Source: Dastarcus helophoroides
Taxonomy: Eukaryota; Arthropoda; Insecta; Coleoptera; Bothrideridae
Reading direction: 5' to 3'
Assembly (NCBI GenBank): GCA_028583605.1
Contig: CM053330.1
Span: 23,028,129 to 23,092,128 of the forward strand
DNA: 64,000 nt
A program made the translations under genes and the position numbers. The number at the start of each line of letters is the position of its first letter. Positions within the stretch are counted from its first letter, which is position 1. Below the pieces are notes generated by a model. That model was not told the DNA's origin. It saw only the letters and a list, made by a program, of their open reading frames with translations, and made no database searches. Of this stretch, positions 21,401 through 33,936 are shown one piece after another.

Positions 21401-22890
21401 ATTGAATATGCTAATACTTAAATCATCCTTTATGTCTAATCTATATAAAACTTAGTTAATGAAACATTTAAAAACATTTGCAAGATGTTTCACTAAACAA
21501 TATATGTATGCATGTCTTCTTAAAAATTGATTAGCGGAAATAAGAGAAAAATAAAAGGATATCATAATGTTACTGGACTAAAATCTATGTTAAAATTTTT
21601 GAAGAACAAATTCAGGTCTATGTTTGGAATTGGGTAAGCTAATACCACTTTTTCTGATACCTCCCATTGGTGATTCCTAGTGCAATATAACTTAATTTTG
21701 ATAAGATTATTTAAATTCTTCTATTAGGCATAATTTCAGCAAGATAATTTGGAAATTGTTCATAATTAATGTCTTACTGAGGAGTCAACACCCTCGTTTT
21801 GAAAGAAATTATGCTTGACTGAACAATTTGGATTTTGTTTTTGTATGAATGTTGTCAAATGTGTATAAAATTTACTATTCAAGAAAATTCTTCAGTTGCT
21901 TTTTCTACTTCATAAGCTATTTAACAAATAGTCGAATATTTGCACAAAATGAAATGAAGAGGAATTATAAGATTGGACTGTGTAGAGTGTAAGCTACTTA
22001 GTAACGCACAAGTTGATGTGAATGAAAATTTTTATATTGTCCACATATATAGATAGTTACCTACATGTTTGGTGATTGAAATTAGGAGGTAAAGAATTTT
22101 CATAAAACCTAAATAAAAAATGTATGAATAAATGATAAATCCCCTTTAAGGTGGTAATGTTTCTGTCATTTTTATGCCTTTGTTTTTTATTCTGCTTTAG
22201 AAATTGAAAAAATTTCAACTCTTTTTCACATAAATTATGCGAGCCCACGATAATGCGAAGTACTTCTAGAATCTGAAAATAAATCAGCTGTCTTAATTTG
22301 GGAATAAATGTCTCTGCTGTAAGTTTCTGTAATAGACATACTTGGATTTTTGCTTTTGCATTAAAGCTTGAAACAATATTAATTCCAACTTTATAATAAT
22401 ATTCTGGTCTGAATTTTGCTGGTTAAAGTTTTTTACAATGTCATCGAATAAAATTATTCTGTTCATTAGGTATCAGAAATTATGTTTAGAAATTTGTTAG
22501 TAAAACCAATATCTGGAATATTTTTTCTTGATGCATTGAGCAAAGCTTCAGGAAATCTAAAATAATTCAAGGTAACTAATTTTTTAAAAGTTTTGTTATT
22601 GTGTATTATAAAGGGAATAATATGTTTATGGGTACTAATTAAAATGTTTAGTTAGAAGTGAATCTGTCATCATCTCCATTTTAAGGAGCAGAAACAAACT
22701 AATTCTTCCTAATTTCAATGTTGCGAGACAAAATTGATTCAATAACCCGATGAATGTTCTCGTTCTCTGAACTGAGAGCAATTTACGATCCAGCAATTTT
22801 ATACAAATCAAGGTTATGAATTAGAAATCTTATTTTTTTCTGATCACATTTACAAAATTTTCATACAGAATATACTCACATGATGGATGA
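21401..22890. other. Relatively unique intergenic DNA
   Basis: No recognisable repeat or gene. Could be a longer 3' UTR or spacer. Confidence 0.4.
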
Positions 22891-22901
22891 GGGGAAATGC
22901 C

Positions 22902-23319
22902 ACGATAGATTTATATCGGTATGCTGAGATTTTGACGCAAATTCATCCCATGCGCGCAGGTTGACGTTAACTGCGAAGCAAATATCTCCGTTATTTATCA
23001 ACCGATTTTAAGAAACTTTTTTTGCTACATTCAGAATAAAAAGATCTATTAGGTATCTCAAGGGGTATTTTGCTACTTGAATTTTTAAAGTTGGGGTTTT
23101 TAGGTCTTAGAGACGAAGGAGTGAGGGGTTGAAAAATACATATTTAAGTAGCCATTTAAAAATAAAAATCGACCTGTCCCAGCATTTTTTTGAAATATGT
23201 TTGCGTTTTTATAGAATTTATTCGTTACTTCGGGAAGCAAGGTATAATAAACATCTGGGCTCTTGCATCGCGTACTACGTCAAAAGATGCGCCTGGATAT
23301 ACCGGTATAAGTCTATCGT
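22902..23319. mobile_element. Family G element with 11-base flanking repeat
   Basis: The inverted ends ACGATAGATTTATATCGG and CCGGTATAAGTCTATCGT enclose 418 bases. The 11-base direct repeat GGGGAAATGCC flanks it (22891-22901 and 23320-23330). The interior is shared with 49065-49330 and 53647-53912 (AAATATCTCCGTTATTTAT, TATAAAAAGATCTA, AAATCGACCTGTCC). It is non-coding. A direct repeat this long excludes TA-targeting families; a MULE-like origin is possible. Confidence 0.75.
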
Positions 23320-23330
23320 GGGGAAATGCC

Positions 23331-23595
23331 AAAATTGAAAATATGTATGGCAGAGGGAAAATATAGCAATTGACTCGTAAGAAATAAAAAGGTTGTTGGT
23401 TTGACAGGTGTAGTGTTCTAAAGTGTTGATGATATAAACTTATTAAAATTTTGCCGCTCTTTTTGGATGATAAAGAAGTATTTGCTATTTGTTTTTTATG
23501 TTACTTATAGATGGCGCTAGTACTCTACTGTTGGTAAATATAAATATCTGTGAATGTGAATTTATCACGAAAATGAACCTGAAGGAGCACTTATA
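23331..23595. other. Short spacer
   Basis: No feature seen before the family D foldback. Confidence 0.4.
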
Positions 23596-24755
23596 CAAGG
23601 TGATTCTAAAAGTAGTACCATAAATTTAGGATCGTATTTTAGAGCCCAAAATAAGACGAAAAGTCTCTATAAACATGTGTCGTAAAATGCTTCGTTTCCG
23701 AGTTACAGGGTGTGTAAGGTTAGTTCCTGATTATAGTTTTTAATTAATAGTAGCGAAACATGTACAGATATCTGAATTAAATTTGGCATAACTTCACACC
23801 TTTTTGTATTCTTTCAAAAAATCTGGAAATTAGAAGTTAACCAGTGGCGGGTAGATCGAGAGAGGCGGTGCTTAAAATGTGTCTTATTTATTTTGTGTAC
23901 ACTCTTGTCGCAGTTTCGTATTAAAAATATAAATTACAAACTTTTTTACGTAAAAAGTGCTCTTAGTGAAACTCGATGTTGTCAGGGGTTTTCGAGAAAA
24001 ATGCATTTTTATATCTTGATGCATTAAAAACACTCGCCAAAAAATATCGGATGTAACACAAAGTTGGCTTTAAAATGAAAGAAAAGCTATAATGTGTCTG
24101 TTACCTAAAATGTACTTTACAAAAAAAGTATTTTTAACAATATTTAAACAAAAAACATGTTTCGTAAATATTTAATAAATAACGAATTTAAAACCATTAG
24201 CTTTTATTTACAGAAATTTTTTAAAGTGGCCACCGCCGACGAGAAAACATGGAAATGTAAATACTATTTATTTTCTTTCATTTTAAAGCCAACTATTTGT
24301 TACATTCCATATTTTTGGGCAAGCGTTTTTAATGCAGCAAAATATAAAAATGCATTTTACTCGAAAACCGCTGACAATATCGAATTTCAGTAGGAATACC
24401 TTTTTTATGTAAAAATGTATGTAGTTTATATTTTTGCTAAAACATTGGGAAAAAAGTGCACACAAAATAAATAAGGCACGTTTTAAACACCGCCCCCCTG
24501 GATATACCCGCCAGTGGTCAAGTTTTGTTAATTAATTCTTAGATCTCTGGAAAGGGCGCAAAAGGATATGGAGCGCCAAATTTTATTCAATTATCTATAC
24601 TCGTTCCGTAACTATTAATTAAAAACTATAATTAGGAACTAACTGTAACTCGGAAACGAAGCATTTTACGACAAATGTTTATATAAACTTTTCGTCTTAT
24701 TTTGGGCTCTAAAATACGATCCTGAATTTATGGTACTACATTTAGAATCACCTTG
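23596..24755. mobile_element. Foldback MITE family D, long full palindrome
   Basis: CAAGGTGATTCTAAAAGTAG is mirrored by CTACATTTAGAATCACCTTG. TTTTAGAGCCCAAAATAAGA is mirrored by TCTTATTTTGGGCTCTAAAA. The arms can be followed inward almost to the middle near 24175 (for example CAGTGGCGGGTA against TACCCGCCAGTGG). An RNA copy could fold into a hairpin with arms of roughly 550 bases. TATA flanks the right end and TA the left. No genuine coding content. Confidence 0.85.
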
Positions 24756-26095
24756 TATATTGACATAAGTATAAGTGACATCTAATTTGTTTTGATGCCT
24801 GTTCTTTTCTTTGAATAAAAAATAGAAATCTGTTTACGATTTTTGACTTGTTTATACTACTGTGGTTTTAATTTTTCTGATTCAGGAAGGTCTAAATTAT
24901 AAATGATGATCTGAGATTGTTGATGGATTTTTCTGTGATTTTTTTTAATTTCGTAGTTTTTCGCTATTATTTTCCTTACAGATTACTCAGGCTAAGTAAT
25001 TGTTTTAGAAATTTTCGTATGTTGAAGGGTATTAGGTAAAAAGATAATTAATGTCATTAGTGTATCCCCGGTGTGTAGCACGTAAATGAAAAAAGATAAA
25101 AAAAATCAAAAGAAAAAATTATTTGGTACACAAGGGCGCATCGCCTAAAAATTTTTTTGACTATACAGAATGGTTTATAATTTGGGTACTCAATTTTTTT
25201 TCTTTTTTAAATGGAACACCCTGTATATTATTATTATTATTATTATTACTTCTGATAGACTATTCTACCCGTAATACAATAGTACTCAATTTTTTGAATT
25301 TGCATGTTTTGTTGCTAACTTTAGTCAACTTTTATGAAAAGAAAAATCAATACAGAGGTCTCGATGTTTAGCTCCAAGAAACTGTAAAGGTATCAATTAT
25401 ATCTCAATTTTCACTCAATATTAACCAAAGAGTCTTACAATAGTTTCCACATAAAAAAAATTGATGCTGCATTATACAGGGTGATCATGGTAGAACCAGA
25501 AACTATGCATTTTTCAATAGTCTATAACTTTTTTTAATGACACATCCAGTATATTACAACTATTAGAATGGGTATGTTGATAGCTTCAAAATTATAGCAA
25601 ATTGTATGTGGTTCTTTTTAACAGTCTTTATGTTATTACAAACAGAAACAATTTTTAAGTAATATAGTGATTTTCACAATATTTAAAAGTTAACAATGAC
25701 ATTTAGAACATTTTCGATATTATCACAATTTTTATGGTTACACAAATATATTCTGCTCTGAAAAGAATCACTAACAAATTGTAATCCATTTTCTGTGATC
25801 TCTAGAAATGCATCCCCAGTACTTAGTATTTTCATGTCCTCTACTGTTGTTAAGTTCGATACACTTTATTCTTATCATAATTCAACAAAATAAAAAAAAT
25901 ATTTATCAGTTAACATCGCGTGCCTTTAAACTGCACCGAAGTTATTTATTAGGGAGATCTCTGAGAATTTTTAAGATTCTTGATGCTAAGGGTATAGTGG
26001 AGTGCCTGGAGCATTAAAAATCTAAAAACCTCGGATTACAGTTTAGCTATTAAAAATTTGTGATCTCTATTAAAAATAATAATAATAATAATAAA
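24756..26095. other. Intergenic DNA with microsatellites and single MITE ends
   Basis: An (ATT)n run is at about 25227-25247 and an (ATA)n run at about 26077-26093. CAGGGTGATCATGG at 25475 and AATGGAACACCCTGTATA at 25210 look like lone MITE termini. The block ending CGTGCCTGG..GCATTAAAAATC (26004-26024) resembles part of 1060-1090 inverted. Confidence 0.45.
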
Positions 26096-26560
26096 CAAGG
26101 TGTTTTAAAATAAGGTGCTTATACTTAAGGAGCATAATCCTCGAGCGATTTTAAGAAAAAAAGTTTTTATCAACATAGGTCCGGAACTGCTTTATTTTTA
26201 AGTTACAGAATCTTAAAAATTAAGAAAAAAATTAGTTTTTTCTTAAATACTATGAAACCACTTGAAATATTTTTTTCAACTTTGGTAGATACTAACTAGG
26301 CACATCCTCACTTTTTTTGCAGGAAAAATATTTGCTTTTCTTCCATCAGTGGCGCCCATGCTAATAGGTCTTTGAGTACTCTTAACAAAAAAAATGATAC
26401 GTCCCTTCTTTTTTACAAATTAAGTACCAATTTCATAAACGATCTTCATTTCTTGGTAAAAATGCTCCCTTGAATTTTTTCTTTTGACGAACGGTTTTCG
26501 GTTAAAACAATCATTTAGCTTTAAAAACTATGTTATTTTCTGTTTTTTCTTACTGTTATT
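26096..26560. repeat. Foldback MITE family A, left arm only
   Basis: ACAAGGTGTTTTAAAATAAG is the degenerate left end. GGAGCATAATCCTCGAGCG mirrors CGCTCGAGATAATGCTCC at about 931-948. The arm continues through CATCAGTGGCGCCCATGC and AGTACCAATTTCATAAAC, as in 17090-17190. The right arm is missing. Confidence 0.7.
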
Positions 26561-27034
26561 GTCAAAACGAATTTATTTAGTAATAGAAGAAAAACCATTC
26601 AAAATAACCCCATACGATTTGGTATCATTTTAAAACTAGTAATATGCTTATTCCAATGAAAAAATAATATACTGGGTGTCCCCGTAAAAAATGAGTTATG
26701 GTTAGATTTGTTTTTCTACTACGAGCATTCTGTATAATAAAATATCTTTTTTTTTACCTAGAAACTATTATTAGACCCTTTTGGGTAATAGTGTGTAGAA
26801 ATAAAGATATAACTGATAAATTTACTTTTTCTTGGAGCAAAACGTGGAAACCTCTGCATTCTGTTTTTATTTCATAAAAGTTTACGTATCTTGACAACAA
26901 CTCATGCAAATTCAAAAAAATTAGCATCGTTCTATTACGTGTAGAATATTCTATGGAATGTGATAGTAATAAACAGGGTGTTCTATTTAAGAAAAAAGAA
27001 AATTTTAAGTATCCAAATTATAAACCATCCTATA
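26561..27034. other. Mixed MITE fragments
   Basis: Includes TACTGGGTGTCCCCGTAAAA (about 26671) and ACAGGGTGTTCTATTTAAG (26973). These ends lack partners. Confidence 0.45.
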
Positions 27035-28667
27035 CAGTGTGTCCCACCGGGAATCGCCGCGATCGATATCTGAAAAGGTACTTATCTAAAAAATTTCAAA
27101 ATTTAACAACTTAGCAAAGTCGATGAGGCCAACACAACTAAAATATTCGCAAAGTTGTACTTCCGGTTATAAAGGAATTTGACACCAACTTCGTTATTTT
27201 CAATGAGGATTTTTATAAAAAATTGACAGATGTAAGGTCCCACTAAATTATTTGTATCTTTTTCCAAAAACCAGATATTAATTTCATATTTAGTGATAGA
27301 ACACATACGAAGCTATCTTGAGCAACTTTCATAAGTTTAAAAACATTGTACCGAGTTCTGAATCACGTCTGAACATTTTGATAAATTCAAACAGCAAAAA
27401 CTCTGTTATTTTAAATGGAACACCCTATATTTTTGGCCTATCTTATGTAGATTTTAATTATCTTTTACTCTACATAAGCTTTCTAAGGGTTGTTGTTACA
27501 AATTTTAGAAATAATTGCAACTTTTTACTTTTGTTTTTCCACTTCCCACTCTTATCGGGTCGCATATCAGTGACGTTATAAGTAGAAATAATCTCTATCC
27601 ACAATTAAACTATCAGCAAACCATTTGTCAAATTATTTATAGTTTATTTTATAGTGTGTGGTAAAGCTAAAATGAAATGACTGCCTGACCATCTTTTTTA
27701 ATAATGAGAATTATTTTAAATTGTTTATTATATTCTGACGATGTAACAAAGTAATATCACGATCAGTGATAAATTTGCTGTTCGATATACAGATAAGGTA
27801 AAGCCCTCATGAAATCCAGTAAAGCCAATGGTAAAAAATGTCATAAATTTCGACTCCGTCAAAGAGAAATCAGATAGAAGAGAATCTGTTGTTGATAGTA
27901 AAAATGTTGAACTAGCATTTCCAATTATGTCGACTAGTTGCATGTTTTAATTTTAGCTTCAACACACACTATGAACTACTATAAGTAATTTGAATAATTG
28001 TTTCATAATTTAAATGTCGATAACAATTGTTTTTTCAAGTACATCTTATTTGTTTCTATTCATTATGTCACTGATATGATACTCAATAAGGATTCAATGA
28101 CTGTGAAATAAAAAAATACAAATTTAAATTGCAATTATTTCTAAAAGTTGTAAAAGAAATCCCCACAATGCCTAAACCAGTTGGAAGATAATTTAAATCT
28201 GCACAAGATAGGTCAAAAAAATATAGGGTGTTCCATTTGAGATAACAAAGTTATCGCTGTTTGAATTTACTAAAATATGCGATCGTGAATTCACCACTCG
28301 GTGTAATATTTTTCATATGTGTTCTACTTATGTTTCAAATTTGAAATTAATATCTGATTTCTAGGAAAAGATACAAAGGATTTCGTGGGACCTAGCAACT
28401 GTCAATTTTTTAAATAAAAATCCAATTATCTCAAAGTCTATAAATTTTAAGAACAATAATTAATTAATTAAATCCAAAAATGCAAAAATATATATGGTGT
28501 CTCATTTAAAATAACGAAGTTGGTGTCAATTTCCGGTATAACCGGAAATACTAGAAGTTTGCAAATATTTTAGTTGTGTTGGTCTTGTCGACTTTGCCAA
28601 GTTTTAAAATTTTTAGATGAATGCTTTGCCAGATATCGATCGCGGCGATTCCCGGTGGGACACACTT
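27035..28667. mobile_element. Foldback MITE family C, complete copy
   Basis: CAGTGTGTCCCACCGGGAAT is mirrored by ATTCCCGGTGGGACACACT. The match continues through the CGCCGCGATCGATATCTG / CAGATATCGATCGCGGCG blocks and several hundred bases of arm to ACTTTCATAAGTTTAAAA and beyond. TATA is at the left and TA at the right. The centre (about 27550-28200) is unpaired, non-coding and shared with 5640-6250. The open frames at 27103-27306, 27318-27581 and 27728-27943 have no domain. Length is 1633 bases. Confidence 0.88.
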
Positions 28668-29084
28668 TATAGTCGAAAATATTTTTAGGTGATGCTCCCT
28701 TATGTACCAATAATTTTTTTTACTTGATTTTTTTTTCCTAATTCCTTTCGTCTACGTGTTACAGACCACGGACATACTTTCTGACTAACCCTAAAACAGA
28801 TAGTAAATTCTTGTTTGCAATGAAGCAAGGGAAAAAATAAAAAAAGCAATACATATTTGTCCGAAACGATGCATTCGCAAATTAATGCGACTGTTTGGAA
28901 CACTGTAACGTTGTCGCATTTAATACACCAGATAAAGTTGTCGCAACACATCATAGATTAACGCACATTCGAATTCAATAGGAAATACGATTACTGTGCC
29001 AACATGTGTCATAATAATTCAATTTGTGGTATTCATCTTCCGAAGACGTTTATTGGACCAATTCTAGCGCAAGTGTTGTAATTG
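28668..29084. other. Intergenic spacer
   Basis: Nothing assigned; an 84-codon - strand open frame (28700-28954) has no recognised motif. Confidence 0.4.
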
Positions 29085-29460
29085 TAATTAATGTCCACTC
29101 TAGGTACGTATTAACTGTTTATTTGTAAAATGGTAGCCACTTGATCACATTCAGTTAATTCATTGCGGGAGCATATTGAGAGCGGACAGCATATACGTGT
29201 GGAGAAGGTAGCTATTGCGGCTGTGATTGATTGTGTGTGATTTAGTAAAAAATAGATTTGAGAATTTGAAGAAAAAATCTCATTTCTAAGGTAACTACTG
29301 CAGTATCAAATGTAACAAATATTTGTTACCGGAAAATTTAAAAAATGGATCGTTTGGGATGCGTAATACAAAAATCTCTTTTATTGTGTTAAATAGCCTT
29401 TACAAATTAATAAAGAAGCATTCATCTAGTAAGGCACATTTACAGGCAGGCCGTAACGAG
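29085..29460 (+). repeat. Fragment of the DUF4371-type hAT element
   Basis: Parallels 31995-32420. Shared blocks are TTATTTGTAAAAT, GTTAATT.ATTGCGGGAG, GGAGAAGGTAGCTA, AAAAATCTCATT, TTTTATT.TGTT and ACAAATTAATAAAGAAGCAT. This is the 5' part of a second copy, broken off before the transposase core and full of stops. Confidence 0.65.
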
Positions 29461-29827
29461 ACAGGTGCAACCATATAAGACCTAAAATGGGAAATGGTTG
29501 GAAATGAAATTTGGAAATTTTTCTTTGGTCATCAAAAATATATTAGAGCGACAAGTGTAAAAGTAAATGTTATCGGTCGAGTGACTTTTTTTGTTCATTA
29601 AAAATATGTTGGGGCGACAAAAGTGAAAATAAAGCATCGTCGGATGGTAACCTTTTTTTTAGCAGTCAAAAATATTACTGTCGGGTTTCAGGGTGTTTTG
29701 TTGTTGGACACTTCTTACCCCCATCGTGGCAAATTTTGTCCTACAAGAATACAGTTACTAACATAGAAAGTAAAATTGGTGGTTGGTGTTTGATCTAGTA
29801 ACTTTACTTTATATATGTAGATTTATA
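29461..29827. other. Spacer with short duplicated segment
   Basis: AAAAATATATTAGAGCGACAAGTG.. and AAAAATATGTTGGGGCGACAAAAG.. (about 29535 and 29602) are near-duplicates about 67 bases apart. No gene. Confidence 0.45.
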
Positions 29828-31186
29828 CAGGGTGGACCATAAGTAATGGTACACAGCAATGGTGGATTTTTCGAATAAAAATAATGTGATTTAGCTACAT
29901 TTCCCTTATACCAAAAGTTGATATTAACTGATACAGGGTGTCAAAGTTAAAAAAAAAATTTCCAATTTTTCATATAATTATGGAATCAATTGTAATATAG
30001 GCACGAAATTTGGCACAAGGGGGTTCCTTAATTCGACAAACTCTAATTTGCTAACATATTACCAATAGCTGATAGGGGGCGCTACCTGCGTTATCTTGCA
30101 TACTTCTAAATCATCATAACTTTTTTGTCCACCCACGTATAATGATTTTAAATGCGTTATTTCATTTCCCCATATTTTTTACGTAAAAAAGGTGTACGTT
30201 GTGAAAGTTGATACGAGCAACCGTTTCCCAGATATTTGCCTTTAAAGCTTGACGTGCCTTGGTATTAAATTTTCGAAGCAGGCTTGAAAAAAAATCATAG
30301 GACAGCTTTGAAACTAATTCATGTCAAATATTACTTTGCTGATATTATTACCTAAATTTTGAAAATCTCAATAAAGAAAATCCAAAAAATTATGACCTAA
30401 TTTATTTTCTAACATAGAGATATGAGATATGATCTCTGAGTGCGCACAAGAAAATTTTAATAGTCTGGGTGGTCAAAGCAGATATTTGGAGATGAATTTC
30501 AATAAAAGACAGCCAGATTTTTAATTGTTTACAATCCCTTTACATGAAAAAGGTCATTTCCCACATACTTATTTTTGAAAATAAATTTTGTTTTGGAATT
30601 TTATTTAAATTTGCTTTAGAAATTTAAAAAATATGTGTAATAATAATGTCAATAGAGTAATATTCGATATAAACTATTTTAGAGTCGGTTTTATTACTTT
30701 TATTTTGAAACCTACTGCGAAAAATTCACATTTACATAACTTAAAATAAACGTACTGGCAAACTTTGAAGGCAAATATCTTAAAAACGGTTGCTTGTATC
30801 AACATTTAGAAAGTATACCTTTTTTACGTAAAAAATGTAGGTAAATAAAAATATGTATTTAAAATAAGTGTACATGAAGGCATAAAAAAGTTATGATGCT
30901 TTAGAATAATACAAGGTAGCGCAGGTGGCGCCCCCTATGAGTTACTGACAATCTGTTAGCAAATTAGAATTTCTTGACCAAAGAAACACCCCTATGCCAA
31001 ATTTCTTGCTTATAGTGAAATGTGTTCATCAATTATGCGAAAAAAATCACAATTTTTTTTCAACTTTGACACCCTGTATCTCTGTTAATATCAACTTTTG
31101 GTATAAGGTATATGTGAATAAATCACGTTATTTTTATACGAAAAATCTACTCTTTCTCTATGTACCATTACTTATGGTCCAGCCTG
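29828..31186. mobile_element. Foldback MITE family E, copy 1
   Basis: The ends CAGGGTGGACCATAAGTAAT and ATTACTTATGGTCCAGCCTG are inverted. The arms run inward through CAAAAGTTGATATTAAC / GTTAATATCAACTTTTG and ACAGGGTGTCAAAGTT / AACTTTGACACCCTGT to the GATAGGGGGCGC / GCGCCCCCTATG pair and past the GATACGAGCAACCGTTT block. TA flanks both sides. Length is 1359 bases, non-coding. Copies at 57118-58506 (complete) and 39851-40690 (partial). Confidence 0.9.
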
Positions 31187-31494
31187 TACATTGACATTGA
31201 CAATCGTCACTGTGATTGTTGACATTTTTTTTGCCTTTTATTGTTGTTTATTTGCTTGCTATGTCATAATCTAATAACACTGCACAATAACTACATATGT
31301 TATACAATCTATGCTATGAATATCATATAAAATAAAACGAATACGTCAACTTAACAATAAATAAGTTTGGTTGAGTTTACAAATGACAAATATTTTTGAA
31401 AAAATCACGTCATGCCACCTTCTTTTGTATAAACTTAAATTTACTATAATTAATAGGTTTGCAAGCCTTCCTTTTGATCGTTGAGTGATAAATA
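31187..31494. other. Spacer before hAT nest
   Basis: Nothing assigned. Ends in the GTGTCTAA target sequence of the hAT element. Confidence 0.4.
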
Positions 31495-31589
31495 GTGTCT
31501 AATAGAGATGAGCGATATGGATGAAATATTGATATTATCGACCACAAAATATCGATATCTTATAATTTTAAGGCATGCTATAATGATTA

Positions 31590-33720
31590 CAGTGGCGTGT
31601 TCTCCATGAAAGCTAGGGAAGCACAGCTTTCCTTGAAAAATGAAAAATTAAAATTAATATATTTATATTTTTAAACCTTTTTTCCACTCTTAAGTCTGGG
31701 TGCAATATTTATTTACTGTCTAAATTGACGAAGCTGATTAACGCAACCCATCGAGACTATAACGCTCAACTTATCTAATACACTTTACTCGATAAGCTGT
31801 TGGAACGCGGCTTCCAAGCGTTTTTGGCAATTCAATAGGAAATATGCTTGCATCGGCTATACGTGACTTAATAATTCAATATGCAATATTTGTTTTTCAA
31901 AAGCTGTTTATGAGACTAACTATGGTGCAAATTTTTTAAATATTGTCCAATAAACACCTATTCTCTGATTATTTGTAAAATAGTGCCATTTTATAACGTC
32001 GACAATAAAAACAATTCATTACCCAGTTAATTTAGTGCGGGAGTAAGCTGCGGACGAATAGTGTAACAAGCTAAAAGTATGGAGTTGGAGAAGGTAGCTA
32101 GTGCGGTTGGCTCAAGTTAAGGCCAGGACACGTTCGCTAGTTTATGTAACTGTGTTGTTTGTAAGTTAGTGAAAAATGGATTTGGAACTTTAAATTTGGA
32201 AGAGAAAAATCTCATTATTTTAAAGCGTAGACCAACTCCTGCCTTACCGAATTTAACAAAACAAACTAAGTTATCTAACAGAAAAGTATAAAAAATGTGA
32301 ATGGCTTGAGGGGTGTAACACAATATCACTTTTATTTTGTTGGTCGTGCATCATGTTCTCAAAGGAAAGTAATTTATGGGATAGAAATGGATTTTCTGAT
32401 TTAAACAATCTTCATAAATTAATAAAGAGGCATGTATTAAATAATCAGCTGAGAATTGATCACGAAAAACATAACCAGGAAGTGAAAAAAAATCGCGAAA
32501 TTCTTAAAAGGCTCATCGGTGTGGTTGTCACAGTGAATCTGAAAATTCGTCGAATAGGGGTAATTATATAGATTTATGCAATTTTCTGCCAAAATACGAT
32601 GAAACCTTAAAATTACATTTACAAAACGATTTGATTACCTGCGTAGCTGAGATTACTTAAAAAAATAAAAAGTAAAATAAATGAAACTTTATTTGTTGCA
32701 ATTATACTGGATGAATCTACCTATGTGGCAAATATAAGTCAGTTGTCAAAGGTTGTGCGTTACATTACCCGAAAGAGAGAAATTAAAGAAAGATTTTAGG
32801 GATCTGTAAATGTTACCGTGGACCGAGCAGCACTGGCTCTTTCTAATATAGTTCAAACCTTAATAGTTGAAGAGCTCAATTGCGGTTCAAAATAAGTAGC
32901 GCAAAGCTATGACGGAGCAGCAGTAATGTCTGGTGAATTAGGGGGTCTTCAAACTAGAGTAAGAGAAAAGAATCCGAATGCGCTCTTTGTTCGTTGCATG
33001 GTGCATCGTTTAAATTTGGTGTTACAGCAGTCTCTTAGTAGCATAAAAGAATGTAAAGTTTTTTTTTCAACTTTAAGTGGCCTTGCTTCATTTTTTTCAA
33101 AATCTTCAAAGCGAACAAATGCGTTGGATTCAGAGATTCACAAGAGATTACCAAAAGTAGCTCCAACTCGATGGAATTATAACGGAAGACTGGTGCAAAC
33201 TGTATTTGAATATCGCCTGCCTCTTATTCAATTTTTTGAAAACATTTTGGTGGTACAAGAAGAATGGGACCAAGAGGCAGTAGTTTGCTCTAGAGGATAT
33301 TTAGATATATTAAAAAAATGAAGTGAATTTCAATCTTTTATTGCTGATATTCTCTGAACTATTTCCATTTTGTGACGTATTATTTAGCGTCTTACAAAAT
33401 AAAACATGCGATATTAATTTCTGTATAAAAAAATTAAGGAATTTAAATCTGTAATTTCTGCAAAAAAAGCGAACAATTTGATGGCCTGTGGAGTAAATTA
33501 CATGCACATTTGCACATTCAAAATCAGGCGAAACAAATGTGTAGTGTTGTCATTGGAGATGAAAAGACATCTTGTAGAAGATTATTTTTGGAAATAATTG
33601 ATAATATATCTACGCACGTAAATGCAAGATTTGCATCTTTTTAAGCATTGGGCAAGAAAAACCAAGAACGTGGTTCTACAGATTCAAAGGATCTTGGTTT
33701 AAGCCCACTAAAGGACTTTT
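31590..33720 (+). mobile_element. DUF4371/ZMYM1-like hAT relic inside the outer hAT
   Basis: A possible left terminus CAGTGGCGTGTTCTCC begins at 31590; hAT ends often start CAG. The transposase relic follows from about 32150. No matching right end (ACGCCACTG-like) was found near 33700, so the right side is lost or decayed. A related 5' fragment is at 29085-29460. Confidence 0.5.
32353..33640 (+). pseudogene. hAT transposase pseudogene, DUF4371/ZMYM1-like
   Basis: 32353-32571 reads LWDRNGFSDLNNLHKLIKRH and KHNQEVKKNREILKRLI, the N-terminal region after the TTF-type finger. A broken segment (about 32700-32900) gives ILDESTYVAN-like sequence, which includes the first catalytic Asp region. After a stop at 32893, 32900-33321 reads SYDGAAVMSGELGG, then ALFVRCMVHRLNLVLQQSL, then LPKVAPTRWNYNGRLVQTV, the order of the second catalytic Asp, the C/H..H motif and the T-R-W block in this hAT group. 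The C-terminal dimerisation region is not visible. Several stops and frameshifts make it inactive. Confidence 0.8.
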
Positions 33721-33936
33721 AAAAAAGAGTTCAACTCAAAAGACCTGTTTGTATGTTCACTTTCGCTTCTTATTATTGACAAACTGTTTTCTTCGTTCAC
33801 AAGTCTATAATGAACGGTCCACAAGTTATTGGAGTCATTTTTCTGTGTCGCGTTTTCATCAACAGGTTGTTCATCTTCAGTTTATATTTTGATAGCAGTT
33901 GATAGTAAATCTTTAACAATTTTGATTGCTTTAGAA

